From assembly GCF_013426205.1 (NCBI RefSeq), contig NC_089422.1:8273001-8337000 (forward strand): a stretch of 64,000 bases of DNA, written 5' to 3'. Below are positions 19,540-30,826 of this stretch, piece after piece; position 1 is the first letter of the stretch, and the number at the start of each line of letters is the position of its first letter. Under the pieces are notes generated by a model. It was given only the letters and a program-made list of their open reading frames with translations, was not told the DNA's origin and did not search any database. Position numbers and translations under genes: made by a program. Source of the stretch: Metarhizium brunneum (lineage: Eukaryota; Ascomycota; Sordariomycetes; Hypocreales; Clavicipitaceae).

Positions 19540-21504
19540 ATGGCTTCCGCAGACGAGCTCAAAGCTCTTGGCAACAAGGCCATTGCCGAAAAGAACTTTG
19601 ATGACGCTGTGTATGTACTAACCATAGCCCCCAATATTGCTCATCGTATTGCTGTACGGTAAAGATTTGCCAGCAATTAAAGCTAACCCGTTTTGTGCTA
19701 CTGCAGAGACAAGTTCACCCAGGCCATTGCCCTCCAACCCGAGAACCACATCCTGTACAGCAACCGATCTGCTGCCTACGCATCCCAAAAGGACTGGGAC
19801 AATGCGTTGGCCGATGCCGAGAAAACTACCCAGATTAAGCCTGACTGGGCCAAGGGCTGGGGCCGAAAGGGTGCAGCTCTTCATGGAAAGGGCGACTTGC
19901 TCGGGGCCAACGATGCCTATAGCGAGGGTCTGAAGCTAGATGCCAACAATGCTCAGCTGAAGAGTGGCTTGGCTTCTGTCGAGAAGGCTATGCAAAATGA
20001 AGCAGGTACGCAAATAAATGATGGCACGCATATACCTTTGTACCCCGCACCACAACTGACTTGATGTTTATTAGGCGGAGCTGGTGGTTTTGGAGCAGAC
20101 CCTACCGGAGGCCTCGGACAGATGTTCAAAGACCCGAATCTGATCCAGAAGCTTGCCAAAAACCCCAAGACCAGCGGGTTTCTAGCAGATCCCTCCTTTA
20201 TGGCCAAGCTGCAGCAGATGCAGCAGAATCCAGGAAATCCCCAGGATCTTTTCACTGACCCCAGAATGATCCAGGTTCTCGGTGTCTTGATGGGAGTCGA
20301 TATGGACGTGCGTGATACGGATCCCCGAGGTGACACAAACATGCCCGATGCTCCCGAGCCCAAGAAGCCTGAGCCCGCCAAAGCCCCCGAACCTGAACCC
20401 GAGCCCGAGGAACTCGATGAGGAGGCACTGGAAAAGAAGAAGAAAAAGGAGGAGGCCGACAAGGAAAAGTTTCTAGGCACCGAGAACTACAAGAAGCGCA
20501 AGTTTGACGAGGCCATTGAGCACTACTCTAAAGCCTGGGACATCTTCCAGGATATCACCTACCTCAACAACCTGGGGGCTGCCTACTTCGAAAAGGGTGA
20601 CTACGACAAGTGCATTGAAACCTGCACCAAGGCTGTTGAGGAGGGTCGCGCCGTCTATGCCGAATACAAACTTATTGCGAAGAGCTATGCCCGTATCGGT
20701 TCTGCCTACGAGAAGAAGGGCGACATGGCCCAAGCTGTTGAGAATTACAGCAAATCCTTGACTGAGCACCGCACACCCGATGTTTTGAACAAGCTGCGGG
20801 CTGCGGAGAAAGCGAAGGTTGAGGCTGAAAAGAATGCATACATCGACCCTGTCAAGGCTGAGGAGGCTCGTGAGGAGGGTAACAAGAAGTTCAAAGAGAA
20901 TGACTTCCCTGGGGCTGTCCAAGCGTACTCGGAGATGATCAAGCGTGCCCCCGATGATGCTCGGGGCTACAGCAACCGTGCTGCGGCCTTTGTCAAGTTG
21001 TTTGAGTTTCCTAGTGCCGTGGATGACTGCAACATGGCTATCAAGAAAGACCCCAAGTTCATCCGAGCATACATTCGCAAGGCTCAGGCTTTCTTCGGCA
21101 TGCGCAAGTACTCGGACTGCGTGGATGCCTGCACTGATGCCACCCAGGTTGACCAGGAGTTCCACAATAATGCCAATGCTCGTGAAATCGAGCAACAGCA
21201 GCAGAAGGCACTGAACGCCATGTACTCTGCCCGCGATAACGAGACTGAAGAGCAGACTCGGGAGAGATTGATGAAGGACCCAGATGTAAGTTTATCTAGC
21301 TAGCCCCGGCCCCTTGATATTTCTCTGGCCATGCTGACATTTCGGAATTAGATCATGAGCATCATGCAAGATCCTGTCATGCAGTCCATCCTGCAGCAGG
21401 CTCAGTCCAACCCCATGGCACTTCAGGAACACATGAAGAACCCGGGTGTTCGGTCAAAGATCCAGAAGCTCATGGCTGCTGGTGTTATTCGAGTTGGTCG
21501 ATAA
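19540..21504 (+). CDS. STI1: Hsp70/Hsp90 organising co-chaperone Sti1/Hop
   Basis: Four exons (19540-19610, 19707-20005, 20075-21285, 21352-21504) give 577 aa. TPR1 opens with DELKALGNKAIAEKNFDDAVDKF and KPDWAKGWGRKGAALHGKGD. DP1 (GGFGADPTGGLGQMF, NPGNPQDLFTDPRMIQVL) follows, then an acidic Glu/Pro linker. TPR2A (EKFLGTENYKKRKFDEAIEHY) and TPR2B (AEEAREEGNKKFKENDFPGAVQAY) come next, and DP2 closes the protein (IMSIMQDPVMQSILQQAQSNPMALQEHMKNP). The canonical Sti1 order is complete. TPR1 binds the Hsp70 tail and TPR2A the Hsp90 MEEVD tail, passing clients between them in the cytosol. The last intron separates TPR2B from DP2; reading through it would truncate the protein before DP2. Confidence 0.95.
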
Positions 21505-22431
21505 ATCGGAGTGTGTGTTGGAGATTTTTGTAAAGATACCATGTGTCGGAATGCTTTATGAAGTTAATGATAAAAAGTTCACTCATGTTCACCCCGGATT
21601 CGCCAATGTCCCCGTGTTATGTCAAAATTGGTTAACTGACTATTTGGACGCTGAAAACGATGGCTTGTTTAATCGCATATGAGCACACCGTCCGAGGCCT
21701 CAGCCTTGCAGCCTTTTTTGGGCTTACCGCCGCCCCATGAAGTTGTTTTAGGTCGACTAACAACAATTTTTTGCCATTGACGGCGGGAATGGTAAAATTC
21801 CTGCGCAACCAGGCGTGTAATTCAGGCCCAAGGCAGTTTTGATGTGGGACGGCGTGTTTCCAAGATCAATCCGTCAGAACCTTGGTCATTCAAGCAACCT
21901 GTCGCCAATATTTGGCTTGTTTGACTACAAATGACTAGCATTGATCAGTATGTGGACTGTGGCCTATTATTGATACCAAGCTTGAGCAGTTCGGCCCAAC
22001 AAGGTGCCCATGTGAACAAGTAGCACCCCCGGAAACTTGCTCACTCAATGCGAAAGCAAGCACAGGGCGGGGCTGTTGGCAGTGCAGTAGTACCTGAGTC
22101 ACCCCAGGGGGGCTGGGCGCGCTCTATGTACCAGACATGTCCGGAGCAGCCCCACACTAAAGCACTGCCCTTGGAACAATAGGCCAAACCAGTTGGCCCC
22201 TTGCGCTTGGCTTACAATGGGGATCCAAGTACGGTCTGGTGTACGGAGTACATACTTACTTTATGCAGACATGGAAGTTCCAGTGCTGACGCTACAATGT
22301 ACAGTCCACCTGGCCTCCCAAGTTGAGCTTTCTCATCCTTTGTCGATTTCTTGTTCCCTCGATGCGCCATGAGACGAGCTGCAGTTCCGCAACGCAGTAG
22401 TTAGTCTGGCGACCATATCGGCATCGACACA
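21505..22431. other. Intergenic, ZIP transporter promoter
   Basis: No supported gene. It contains one TACGGAGTA element (22242-22250) and CCCC-rich stretches around 22090. Expected to hold the STI1 terminator and the ZIP promoter. Confidence 0.5.
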
Positions 22432-23911
22432 ATGGCTGGTGAGCTCAATGTGCGACCATCGTCGGGTTCCAAACCCAAGACTAACCATGTTCCCTCTCCA
22501 GATCCGCAATGGTCAGCGATTTCCACAAAGCTGCTACTCGCAGAGCTCCAACGACGCAAAGAAGACGGCGAGAGACCAGCTTGCGGTAGCAAGGAAACTG
22601 GGTGGTATGATACTGCGGCGCACGTCTTTGCGTTGCTGTTGATCTTGACGCTGAGCACACTAGGTATGATGAGTCCGGGTTCTCGGGAGTTGCAAGCTAC
22701 ATCCACCCGTCCAGGCTTGGAGTTTCGGTGACTGACCTGACGGTGCCAAAGCTTGCGGATTCCCATTAATATCACGGCGCGCGACAACCGGGAAACGACA
22801 GAAGACCATCATCTTCTACTGCCAACATGTCGGGACCGGAGTGCTGCTCGCTACGGCATTTGTGCATCTGCTCCCGATGGCATTCGAATCTCTAACCGAT
22901 CCGTGCTTGCCCTATTTCTTCAGCCAAGGCTATACGCCACTTCCTGGCTTCGTGGCCATGGTGTCTGCTATCATGGTTGTCGGCGTCGAATCCTACTTGA
23001 CCGCTCGCGGTGCCGGCCATTCGCATTCACACGCGCACAACTATTTTGATAGCGACGAAAGCGACGGCGGAGGCGAGTTTCAAGATGTACCGCTTCATGA
23101 TCACCCGGGCATGTCTGCGGGCCGGACGAGAAATCACAGACCGCGGGATATCTCCTTGGGTGACGACACGGAGGCTGCGCAGGGCCTTGTGGCCGGGGTG
23201 TCGCCAGTGCCCGAATCCACGCCTACCGCAACCATACACCGACGCGCATCCGCAGAAAACGAGTTCAATGAAGGCGATTCCGACTTGGAACTCGACATGG
23301 ATGAACTGGACCCTGCTCCCGTCAATCACAATCACAATGGTGCATATGCCTCGTTAACAAAGCCTGGGACTCGGACGGACCCCTCGGAACCGACTCTACA
23401 TCCGTCGTCACCGGAAGAGACGAGACGACAACTTCTGCAGTGCCTTCTACTTGAAGCTGGTATTCTATTTCACAGCGTTTTTATTGGAATGGCGATTTCT
23501 GTAGCCACGGGACCAGCATTTGTCGTCTTCTTAATCGCCATCAGCTTCCACCAGTCTTTTGAGGGTCTTGCTCTAGGCAGCCGCATTGCCGCGGTACCAT
23601 TTCCCAAGAATTCAATCCGGCCGTGGCTCATGGTCTTAGCTTATGGCTTCACAACTCCCATTGGTCAGGCGATTGGTCTGATTGTCCACAAGATGTATGA
23701 CCCTGCGTCCATGGGCGGCCTTTTGGTGGTGGGATTTATGAATGCTATCTCGTCGGGGCTCCTGTTATATGCGGGCCTGGTACAGCTCCTGGCAGAAGAT
23801 TTCTTGACAGAGAAGAGCTATCGCGTTCTGAAGGGCAAGAAGCGTCTTCAGGCGTATCTAGCTGTGGTTGCCGGTTCTCTGCTGATGGCCATTGTGGGTG
23901 CATTTGCATAG
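22432..23911 (+). CDS. ZIP-family zinc/iron transporter
   Basis: Three exons (22432-22438, 22502-22663, 22752-23911) give 442 aa with about eight membrane segments. TM1 is TAAHVFALLLILTLSTLACGFP. It is followed by FYCQHVGTGVLLATAFVHLLPMAFESL (TM2-3) and a variable His-rich loop (HSHSHAHN, HNHNGA) that probably binds metal. The signature pair is HSVFIGMAISVATG in TM4 and ISFHQSFEGLALGSRI in TM5, whose His and Glu line the transport path. Most similar in plan to fungal Zrt1/Zrt2 plasma-membrane importers; zinc is the likely ion. Exon 1 carries only seven coding bases. The 63-nt first intron has good GTGAGC, CTAAC and CCAG signals but is also in frame without a stop, so a retained form with a longer N-terminus is possible. 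Confidence 0.9.
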
Positions 23912-24623
23912 TTGGTGCCAAGTCCAGGATATTTATCAAGTGGATTGTTCAGCAAGATAGAAAACACATTTGCATTCGTATGTTTTTTTGGCCCTAGCTG
24001 GCGTTTATACAGATTAGCGACGGGGTCTGATGGGGTTTACAAAAGTGTGGTAGATGCATGCATACACGGAATGCTATGGAACAGCATAATGCATTTGGTT
24101 TATGTCGCTTACTTTAATCGAATAAGTCTTCTACTTGGACTATTTCTATTGATTCGTAGCCATGGGAACAAGACACACGCCGGGCTGATTGTTAACAGGG
24201 TATATCATTTTGACAACCGCTGTAACGGGGAATATACGCTCCACCGCGTATAGACTCAACATTGGCACAATTCAAATCAGCACCGGTCATTGCATCGCTA
24301 CTAACCCCGGTGCCCGGTCTAATCGGCAATTTTAGTGTTAATTAAACTTGAACCGTAATACTAGTACTACTACTACGGACAGCGGCTCAACCCCAGACTG
24401 ATCAACCCACTACCGAACCACCAGATCCCTCCGATCCGGGGCAAGCACCAATCACAAGTCCCCTATTAGCTAAACATCGGCCGACTCTCGAGACCTTATC
24501 TGCACAACCCAGGATGAAGCTTCATCCTCACACTCACTCTTTTTCGAAACTCATTCTGCACTCGCAGGGCTTCAGACTGCCGTGACTGAAGTGTGAAGTG
24601 TGTTTCTCCTGCCCTTGCCCGAG
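23912..24623. other. Intergenic
   Basis: No supported gene. Contains a short run of CTA triplets near 24358-24372 and the promoter of the HHE gene. Confidence 0.5.
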
Positions 24624-25693
24624 ATGTGGTCGGCCGGATTCATCGCACTAGTATTCTACGTCTTCCTCGGCGCGAACCTGTTCTCTCGCCGGTCGCCGTA
24701 TTTCCACGACCGCGGAGCACCGCCAGCCGGCGCCTGGGCAGATGGACCACTGAAGCTAGTCGATACTCCGTGGACGCTGCACCAAAAGGTTTGTTTCCCC
24801 GCCAGTCTAGTGAGTTGAGACGGAGGTGGCTGACAGGAGACGCGGCCGTTTTGCCAGAACGACCTCTTCACCACGGCGGCCACGCACATGGCGCTCCTGC
24901 ACAACGCCATCGTCCGCGGCTACAACTCCATCTACCTGCAGGCGCCGCACGTCCGGGGCGACGACGTGCCCGACTTTGCGGCGTACGCCCTGACGTGGCA
25001 CAAGTTCCTGGTGTCGCACCACGACGACGAGGAGGACAAGCTGTTCCCGGACATGGCCGGGATACTCAGGGACGACGGGATCTGGGGCAACATGACGCAG
25101 GAGCACGGTACTCACTACTCGCGAGAGACGCCCATGTTTTGTTGTTGCACGCAGGGCACATACCATGCTGACGCTGATTCCTTGTTTTTTTCGCAGAATC
25201 CTTCCTGCCGGGGCTCGCTGCCTTCCAGGCACTCCTCAACACCACCGACGCGACGGCGTATGACGCCGGGGCCCTCCGCGGGGTCATGGACTCGTTTGCG
25301 GCGGACCTCTCGGCGCACCTGCACAATGAGGTGGCCGTCATGGCGGCCATGGCGGCGCACGAGAACGCGCCGGCGCGGGAGTCTCTCCGGGGCGCGCTGG
25401 CGGGCGACATGCTCAAGGCGTGGGGGAAGAACACCGTCACAAAGGCCGGGTACGTCGACGTGCTGCCGTTCTTCCTGCTCAACACGGACCGGACGTTTGA
25501 GGGCGGCGTGTGGAGGAACTGGCCGCGCATGCCCGAGGCCGTTCGGTGGAGTATGGTGAATCTGGTGGGGATGAGGCACGGCCCGCGCTGGAGGTTTTCG
25601 AGCTGCGATGCTGCCGGGCGGCCGAGGGAGCTGTTTGCTTTGAAGGCCTTGAGAGAGGAGAAGGAGAGGGAGAAGGAGAGATCTGAGTTGTAG
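24624..25693 (+). CDS. Membrane-anchored hemerythrin-like (HHE) protein
   Basis: Three exons (24624-24788, 24858-25107, 25197-25693) give 303 aa. Residues 3-20 (SAGFIALVFYVFLGANLF) form a signal anchor. The HHE cation-binding helical bundle follows. Visible candidate ligands are His in TTAATHMALLHN, His-x3-Glu in HHDDEED, and His-x3-Glu in AHLHNEVAVM. Such bundles bind a di-iron site and handle O2, NO or redox signals. The C-terminal part (VDVLPFFLLNTDRTFEGGVWRNWPRMP) appears in fungal HHE proteins, then a Lys/Glu-rich tail. Third codon positions are almost all G or C, clearly unlike the neighbouring ZIP and GNAT-like genes; this could mean high expression or a different origin. The exact metal and reaction are unproven. 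Confidence 0.82.
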
Positions 25694-26196
25694 GGCGGTG
25701 TGTTTGGTGTTTGGGGCGGGGTGTATATACTAGTATATAGGGGGGATGGGGTGGTGTGAACGCGAGGTTGTTGTGGATATTTTGGGATCAGGTATGTATT
25801 TGTTTTCACTGCCTTGGTTTTGTATGATGAGTCCGGTTGGTGAGATTTTGTTTGCTCTAACTTGAATATGGTCATGTCAGAAGGACATGCAAATGCTGCG
25901 GATTTGGGTAGTAGAATGATGAAGAACCTAGTTATGAATCATGTTTACGACTGGCCGAAAATGAAGAGGCGTGCAATGCATCGTTGACTTGGAGAAACAC
26001 GATAGCACGCATGATTAAGAGTCATGATAGATAAATATCAACGGTAGTACTCAAGGATAAGTGGCTGATTTTTCATCGGGTATCTCATTAAAAAGTTGTT
26101 TTAAGCCCACATGACCGTTTATATGTTTATACTTGTCTCCATCACAGTTTCATCAGTTCAAGCTATCCAACTCAGACTCTCGCATAATTTGAAACA
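25694..26196. other. Convergent 3' flanks
   Basis: AT-rich spacer between convergent genes. No gene or structured RNA recognised. Confidence 0.5.
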
Positions 26197-26979
26197 TTAC
26201 TCCATCTGGAAACTGCTCTCTCCCCGATCGCAGGCTTCTAGTGCATGAGCCAACGCCTTCTTTGCTCTCTCCTCCCGCTTGATGAAGGGTCGGTTGAACA
26301 TGTCATGAAGGGGACGGGCGCTGTTCGCGTGGTCTGGGTCAAATGTCACTTGTGCATTGTCGCCGCATTTGCTTCGGGTCGTCAAGACAGCAAGGCGCAG
26401 CATGTCCCCTCCAATGCCCTTGTTGCGATATCTGTACTTGGTAGTCCAGGCACGGATAACTCCGCTGCCACCCTTGACCGAGGATAATCTCGTCTTCTTG
26501 GTTGATCCAGCTGGGGCCACCAGCCGTAAGACGGTAGTCGCAATAAGTTCGTCGCCATACCGTGCAGCAAGAACGTAGTCCTCCTTGCCTTCCGGACTGG
26601 TGATCCATTCTTTCCACTTCAAGCTCTCGGCGATTCGAATATAATTTGCCGTCAGGAGCCGTACGCCCGCCAGGTAGGCAATTACAAGCCCGCAAACCAT
26701 GACGAGCGCAGTTCCGAAGTCGCGGTGCGCATTTTGCCGGTAAATGGCGGTGCAAGCTGCCACCAAGCCCACGAAACATGCCGGATGAACGATGACGGAG
26801 AAGGAAGCAGTTTGTCGCTGCTGTGCAATACTGTCGGCGACTAGTCTCATTGCATCTTGCTTCTCGACCTCCTTGGTGACGACACTAAAGGTCAAGGAAG
26901 GAAGTCCATCGTGATTGCTGGCGCCATTTGCTGCAATTGATGGTTTCGCAGGCGTTTGAACCGCCATGGTGGAGGACAT
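26197..26979 (-). CDS. Membrane-anchored GNAT-like acetyltransferase, putative
   Basis: Single exon, 260 aa from ATG 26979. After a Ser/Ala-rich start, two hydrophobic segments (VIVHPACFVGLVAACTAIY and FGTALVMVCGLVIAYLAGVRLL) form a probable hairpin in a membrane. The remaining half has GNAT-like order: DYVLAARYGDELIATTVLRL (beta2-3), GGSGVIRAWTTKYRYRNKGIGGDMLRLAV (beta4 plus an R-x-K-G-I-G acetyl-CoA loop) and VTFDPDHANSARPLHDMFNRPF. The R-N-K-G-I-G stretch matches the Q/R-x-x-G-x-G/A motif. NAT8-like ER acetyltransferases have a similar N-terminal hairpin, but the orthology is inference. The substrate is unknown. Its promoter faces the PHO84 upstream region. Confidence 0.7.
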   Translation of the reverse strand: MSSTMAVQTPAKPSIAANGASNHDGLPSLTFSVVTKEVEKQDAMRLVADSIAQQRQTASFSVIVHPACFVGLVAACTAIYRQNAHRDFGTALVMVCGLVIAYLAGVRLLTANYIRIAESLKWKEWITSPEGKEDYVLAARYGDELIATTVLRLVAPAGSTKKTRLSSVKGGSGVIRAWTTKYRYRNKGIGGDMLRLAVLTTRSKCGDNAQVTFDPDHANSARPLHDMFNRPFIKREERAKKALAHALEACDRGESSFQME

Positions 26980-27264
26980 CTTGATTGACACCAAAATAAG
27001 ACGTTAGATAAGAACCGCACAGACAGCAAGGCACACATCAATGGACATCACGTCCAGATGGAGGAATAGCTGAACTGTGGTAAACACTGTTCTGTAAAAA
27101 AGAATACAGAAAAAAAAATTTAAAACTTGAACCATGTCAAATGCAACAGGCCGAGTGACTTCTCGGATAGATCGGCTTGCCATGCAATGCAATGTGAGGC
27201 TAGTGCAGGAAATATATCGCGTGGGAGCTTACCAGCTAAGGACCCTGAGAATGGCAGGCCGATG

Positions 27265-27272
27265 CACGTGGG
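27265..27272 (+). promoter_or_regulatory. CACGTGGG site (Pho4/NUC-1-type)
   Basis: CACGTGGG is the high-affinity core known for the phosphate regulator Pho4. It lies 286 bp upstream of the GNAT-like gene and 1.65 kb upstream of PHO84, so which gene it serves, if any, is open. Confidence 0.4.
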
Positions 27273-27573
27273 CGGGAAGACAGGGCAACAGTCGCTCAAA
27301 AGCAACAGAAGCAGTGGAGAGGATGTCTGGTGGCGTAAGAGATGGGTGTTGCTAGCCTGGGGTGACAATGGAGACAGTTTATCAGCTTTGCGACCGAGAC
27401 TAGGATGGATGGGAATAACGGCCAAATGATGGCAATGCGGCTGCTGTGATTGGTTTCTAGAGAACTGAGCATGTGTCTGCGGGCTTGCGGCAAGAGACGC
27501 AGAAGGCAGAAGATCGTGGCACGTTCTGGATCCGTTGAAATCATGGTGTTGGTGTTTTTAGCGCAAGAACCCA

Positions 27574-27579
27574 CACGTG
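27574..27579. promoter_or_regulatory. CACGTG E-box
   Basis: Second CACGTG in the divergent GNAT-like/PHO84 region, 309 bp from the first. Consistent with bHLH control; function not shown. Confidence 0.3.
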
Positions 27580-28276
27580 CGCCAGCCAGGTTAAAGCCAC
27601 AAGGTACTTCCGCGCTTCCGCACAGCTGCATGTATGTAGGAAGGAAGGAGGCTCCATCTGCACCTTCTGTGGGCGACCCTGGCAAGCGCGACCGACTGGC
27701 CGAAGCTAGTGGACTAAACTGGTCGAGGGGCCAAGGTAAGCACAGAAATAGACTTGTTCTTGTTACTCCGTACAGTTCAATCCAATTCAGACCTCTTGTA
27801 CATACGGGCCATCCAGCGGCTCATCGTCTCGTCGTCTCTGCTTCGATGGCGCAAACGTTCCTCCCGGTAGCCAGGCTGAGCTTGATCTATTCTTGGTTCC
27901 CGTGTCTCAACCTTGACCGGGCTATGGAAACATGTCGCACTGCCTGGATAATTTCAGGCAGACAGCTTTTGCGAAATCATCAATTTGGTCATCAGGCTTT
28001 TTCTCGTCCAACAGAGCCGTTGGCGAGAAACCGCCGTCCTTGATCTTCGGTCGCCCAATTCGGAATCGCCACAAATGTCATGCCAAGTGCCAAGCCGGCA
28101 ACTTTTCCCATGACCCCAGCTCATCCCCCATCTTCATCGACCATCAATTAGTACCCAGTTCCCAGACACCACGCAAAAGTGGCTTCAGCCCCCAGGTGCA
28201 AACGACGACCACAACTATGCCAGTACTCCCTGGGCCAAACCGATTAGGAACGCCTCCCCGGGGCCAATCGCCAAGC

Positions 28277-28299
28277 CATCGCCAAGTAACTTGGCGATG
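28277..28299. promoter_or_regulatory. 23-bp palindrome upstream of PHO84
   Basis: Two perfect 11-bp arms (CATCGCCAAGT and its complement) are separated by a single A. ATCGCCAAG also occurs as a direct repeat immediately upstream (28267-28275). The element is about 615 bp before the PHO84 start. It could be a dimer binding site or form a hairpin. Confidence 0.6.
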
Positions 28300-28913
28300 C
28301 GTGAGAACGTGTTTCAGTCCCGCTCTCTGATTGGCCCGCATCCAACGACATCCCGTATAAGTGGTCGATACCGAAGCACCATTTCGACTCATCACGCGAG
28401 GCCTAACCCAGGCACGTCCACCCCGACCGAGCATCCTCAATGGTTGTTGGTTGATGTTGAGAGGCGTTCCACAGGCGAGTGAGAGTGGGAAACAAGAGAG
28501 AAAAAACCCTATTACGAAGTACCAAGTGCATCATCCTACGCATTCGTCCGAGGCTGTTCCGCGGCGAGTCAACAACAAGGATGCTGACATGGAACTGCGA
28601 TTTTCGTCCACCGAGCCTACCCATGTGCTCTTAGCAAGTGGATGTCGCGGTTCGAGATTACTAGTCGAAAAGTCATTTTTGATGCCGCATTCAAAGTGTA
28701 GTCTGAATATAAGCTGCCCTGGTGGCTGATGCCCATCCCTTTCCCTTTTCTCCTCTTCGCCTGTCCTGTGCCAAGCTTCTATTCTTTCCTCGGCAAGAAC
28801 TCATATAGCTCTACTCTGCCTTGTTTCATTACAAACGAGTGGACTTATATCCTATTGAGACGAGTTCGTCTCCTTCCCGGTACAGCAATCGTTTCGACAG
28901 CTACGAGGCCATC

Positions 28914-30826
28914 ATGTCTAGAAACGGGCCATCAGTTGTCGCCAAGACGTCTGGAGGTAACAGTGCCTACCACAACTTCCACAATGACTTTTTACACGTC
29001 TCCGATCTCAACGAGCGTCGTCGTCTCGCCCTCGCCGAGGTCGACAAGGCCCCTTTCGGCTGGTACCATGTCCGTGCTTGTGTTGTCGCCGGTGTTGGTT
29101 TCTTCACCGATTCCTACGACATCTTCACGGCCTCTCTCTTGACCACCATGTTGGGAATAGTCTACTACCCTGGCGTCGGAGCTATGCCTACCAGCTCTGA
29201 TAACGCCATCAAGCTGGCTACCTCTGCCGGAACTGTTGTTGGCCAGCTTGGTTTCGGTATGTTGGCCGACTTGGTCGGTCGTAAGAAGATGTATGGTCTC
29301 GAACTTATCGTCATTATCTTTGCTACAATCGGCCAGGCTCTGACCTCTGGTTCTCCCGCTTGTGACATCATTGGTCTCATCATTTTCTGGCGCGTGATCA
29401 TGGGCATTGGCATTGGTGGTGATTACCCTCTGTCCTCCATTATCACTTCCGAGTAGGTTCCCCCAATGCGACACAGACGAGTTCTCGCAAGTTCTTAACG
29501 CAGCTAATCCAATCACCTAGATTCGCTACCACCAAGTGGAGAGGCGCCATGATGGCTGCTGTGTTTGCCATGCAGGGTCTTGGCCAGCTTTGCGCTGCCT
29601 TTGTCATGCTTTTCGTTACCCTCGGTTTCAAGGGTTCTCTTGAGGGCGCCAAAGACAAGCAGCATTGCACTGGCGACTGTCAGGTTGCTGTTGACAAGAT
29701 GTGGCGTACTCTGATCGGCTTTGGTGCTGTTCCTGCTTGCATTGCCCTTTACTGTGAGTCAGCCTGGCAAACAAGCCGTCGCTGCCCCATGATACGAAGC
29801 TAATCCAATACTTTTATAGTCCGTCTCACCATCCCAGAAACCCCTCGTTATACCTTCGATGTTGCTCGCGATGTCGAAAAGGCCGGCGACGATGTCAAGG
29901 CTTACATGACCGGAAAGCATGAAGGCGAGCCTGACGAGGTCACCCGCGCCACCATGGCTCAGCAGGCCAAGGACAACCTCGAGGTCCCCAAGGCCAGCTG
30001 GGGTGACTTTTCTCGCCACTATGCCAAGCCCAAGAACTTTCTTCTCCTGCTCGGGACTGCTGGTTCCTGGTTCTGCCTCGATGTCGCTTTCTACGGTCTC
30101 TCGTTGAACAACGCTCAGATTCTCCAGACCATTGGTTTCGCCACCAGCGGCAAGTCCGTCGCCAACGTGTACCAGTTCCTGTACAATACCGCTATTGGTA
30201 ACTTGATTATTGTTTTGGCTGGTGCTGTGCCAGGGTACTGGGTCTCTGTCGCCACCATCGACACCCTTGGCCGCAAAACTATCCAGCTTGGTGGCTTCAT
30301 CATCCTCACCATTCTGTTCGTCGTCATGGGTTTTGCTTACAACCACATCTCTTCCAACGGCTTGTTGGCTATTTATGTCCTTGCTCAGTTCTTCTTCAAC
30401 TTTGGTAAGTCGAATGCTTTGCCTCGTAATTAACGCTTTAGAAGAACAAGAATATCTTAGATTACTAACATTTTGCCAGGCCCCAACACCACGACCTTCA
30501 TTGTTCCCGGCGAAGTATTCCCAACCCGATACCGTTCTACTTCCCACGGTATATCTGCCGCCTCTGGCAAGGTTGGTTCCATCATTGGCCAGGGTGCCAT
30601 TTCTACTCTGAAGACGCACAATGGCCAAAATTGGATGGACCACGTCTTGGAGATTTACGCTCTCTTCATGTTGATCGGTTGCTTCACGACACTGCTCATT
30701 CCTGAAACTGCTCGCAAGACACTCGAGGAGCTCTGCGGCGAGGACGACTACGCTGTCACCCACGCCGACCGTGGCTCCAATGGTACCCACGACCTCAACG
30801 GGGAGGAGCCCGTCAAGACCTCCTAA
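28914..30826 (+). CDS. PHO84: High-affinity phosphate:H+ symporter Pho84
   Basis: Four exons (28914-29452, 29521-29753, 29820-30404, 30480-30826) give 567 aa with twelve predicted membrane helices. Hallmarks are the PHS-type start of TM1 (VRACVVAGVGFFTDSYDIF), LADLVGRKKMYGLELI, the IGIGGDYPLSSIITSEFATTKWRG block, FYGLSLNNAQIL, and the C-terminal NTTTFIVPGEVFPTRYRSTSHGISAASGKVGSIIGQG. It carries phosphate with protons across the plasma membrane and belongs to the Pho84/PHO-5 group of the major facilitator superfamily. The codon use is rich in pyrimidine-ending codons, as in strongly expressed fungal genes. Expected to be induced under phosphate starvation; supportive CACGTG sites lie far upstream. 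Confidence 0.95.

Larger units (their letters stand above)
26980..28913. other. Long divergent intergenic region upstream of PHO84
   Basis: A 1.9-kb space between divergent GNAT-like and PHO84 start codons. The open frame at about 27450-28043 lacks protein character and is not called. The segment holds two CACGTG sites, a TACTCCGTA element (27764) and a palindrome (28277), listed separately. Confidence 0.5.

Noticed and set aside
20473..21195. 240-codon minus-strand frame over STI1
   Set aside because: Shadow of the TPR2A/2B coding region.
15900..27000. A secondary-metabolite gene cluster (BVMO, esterase, regulator, reductases)
   Set aside because: No PKS, NRPS, terpene or RiPP backbone gene, and housekeeping genes are interspersed.
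27450..28043. 197-codon plus-strand frame upstream of PHO84
   Set aside because: No conserved-looking segment, poor composition, and it lies in promoter DNA.
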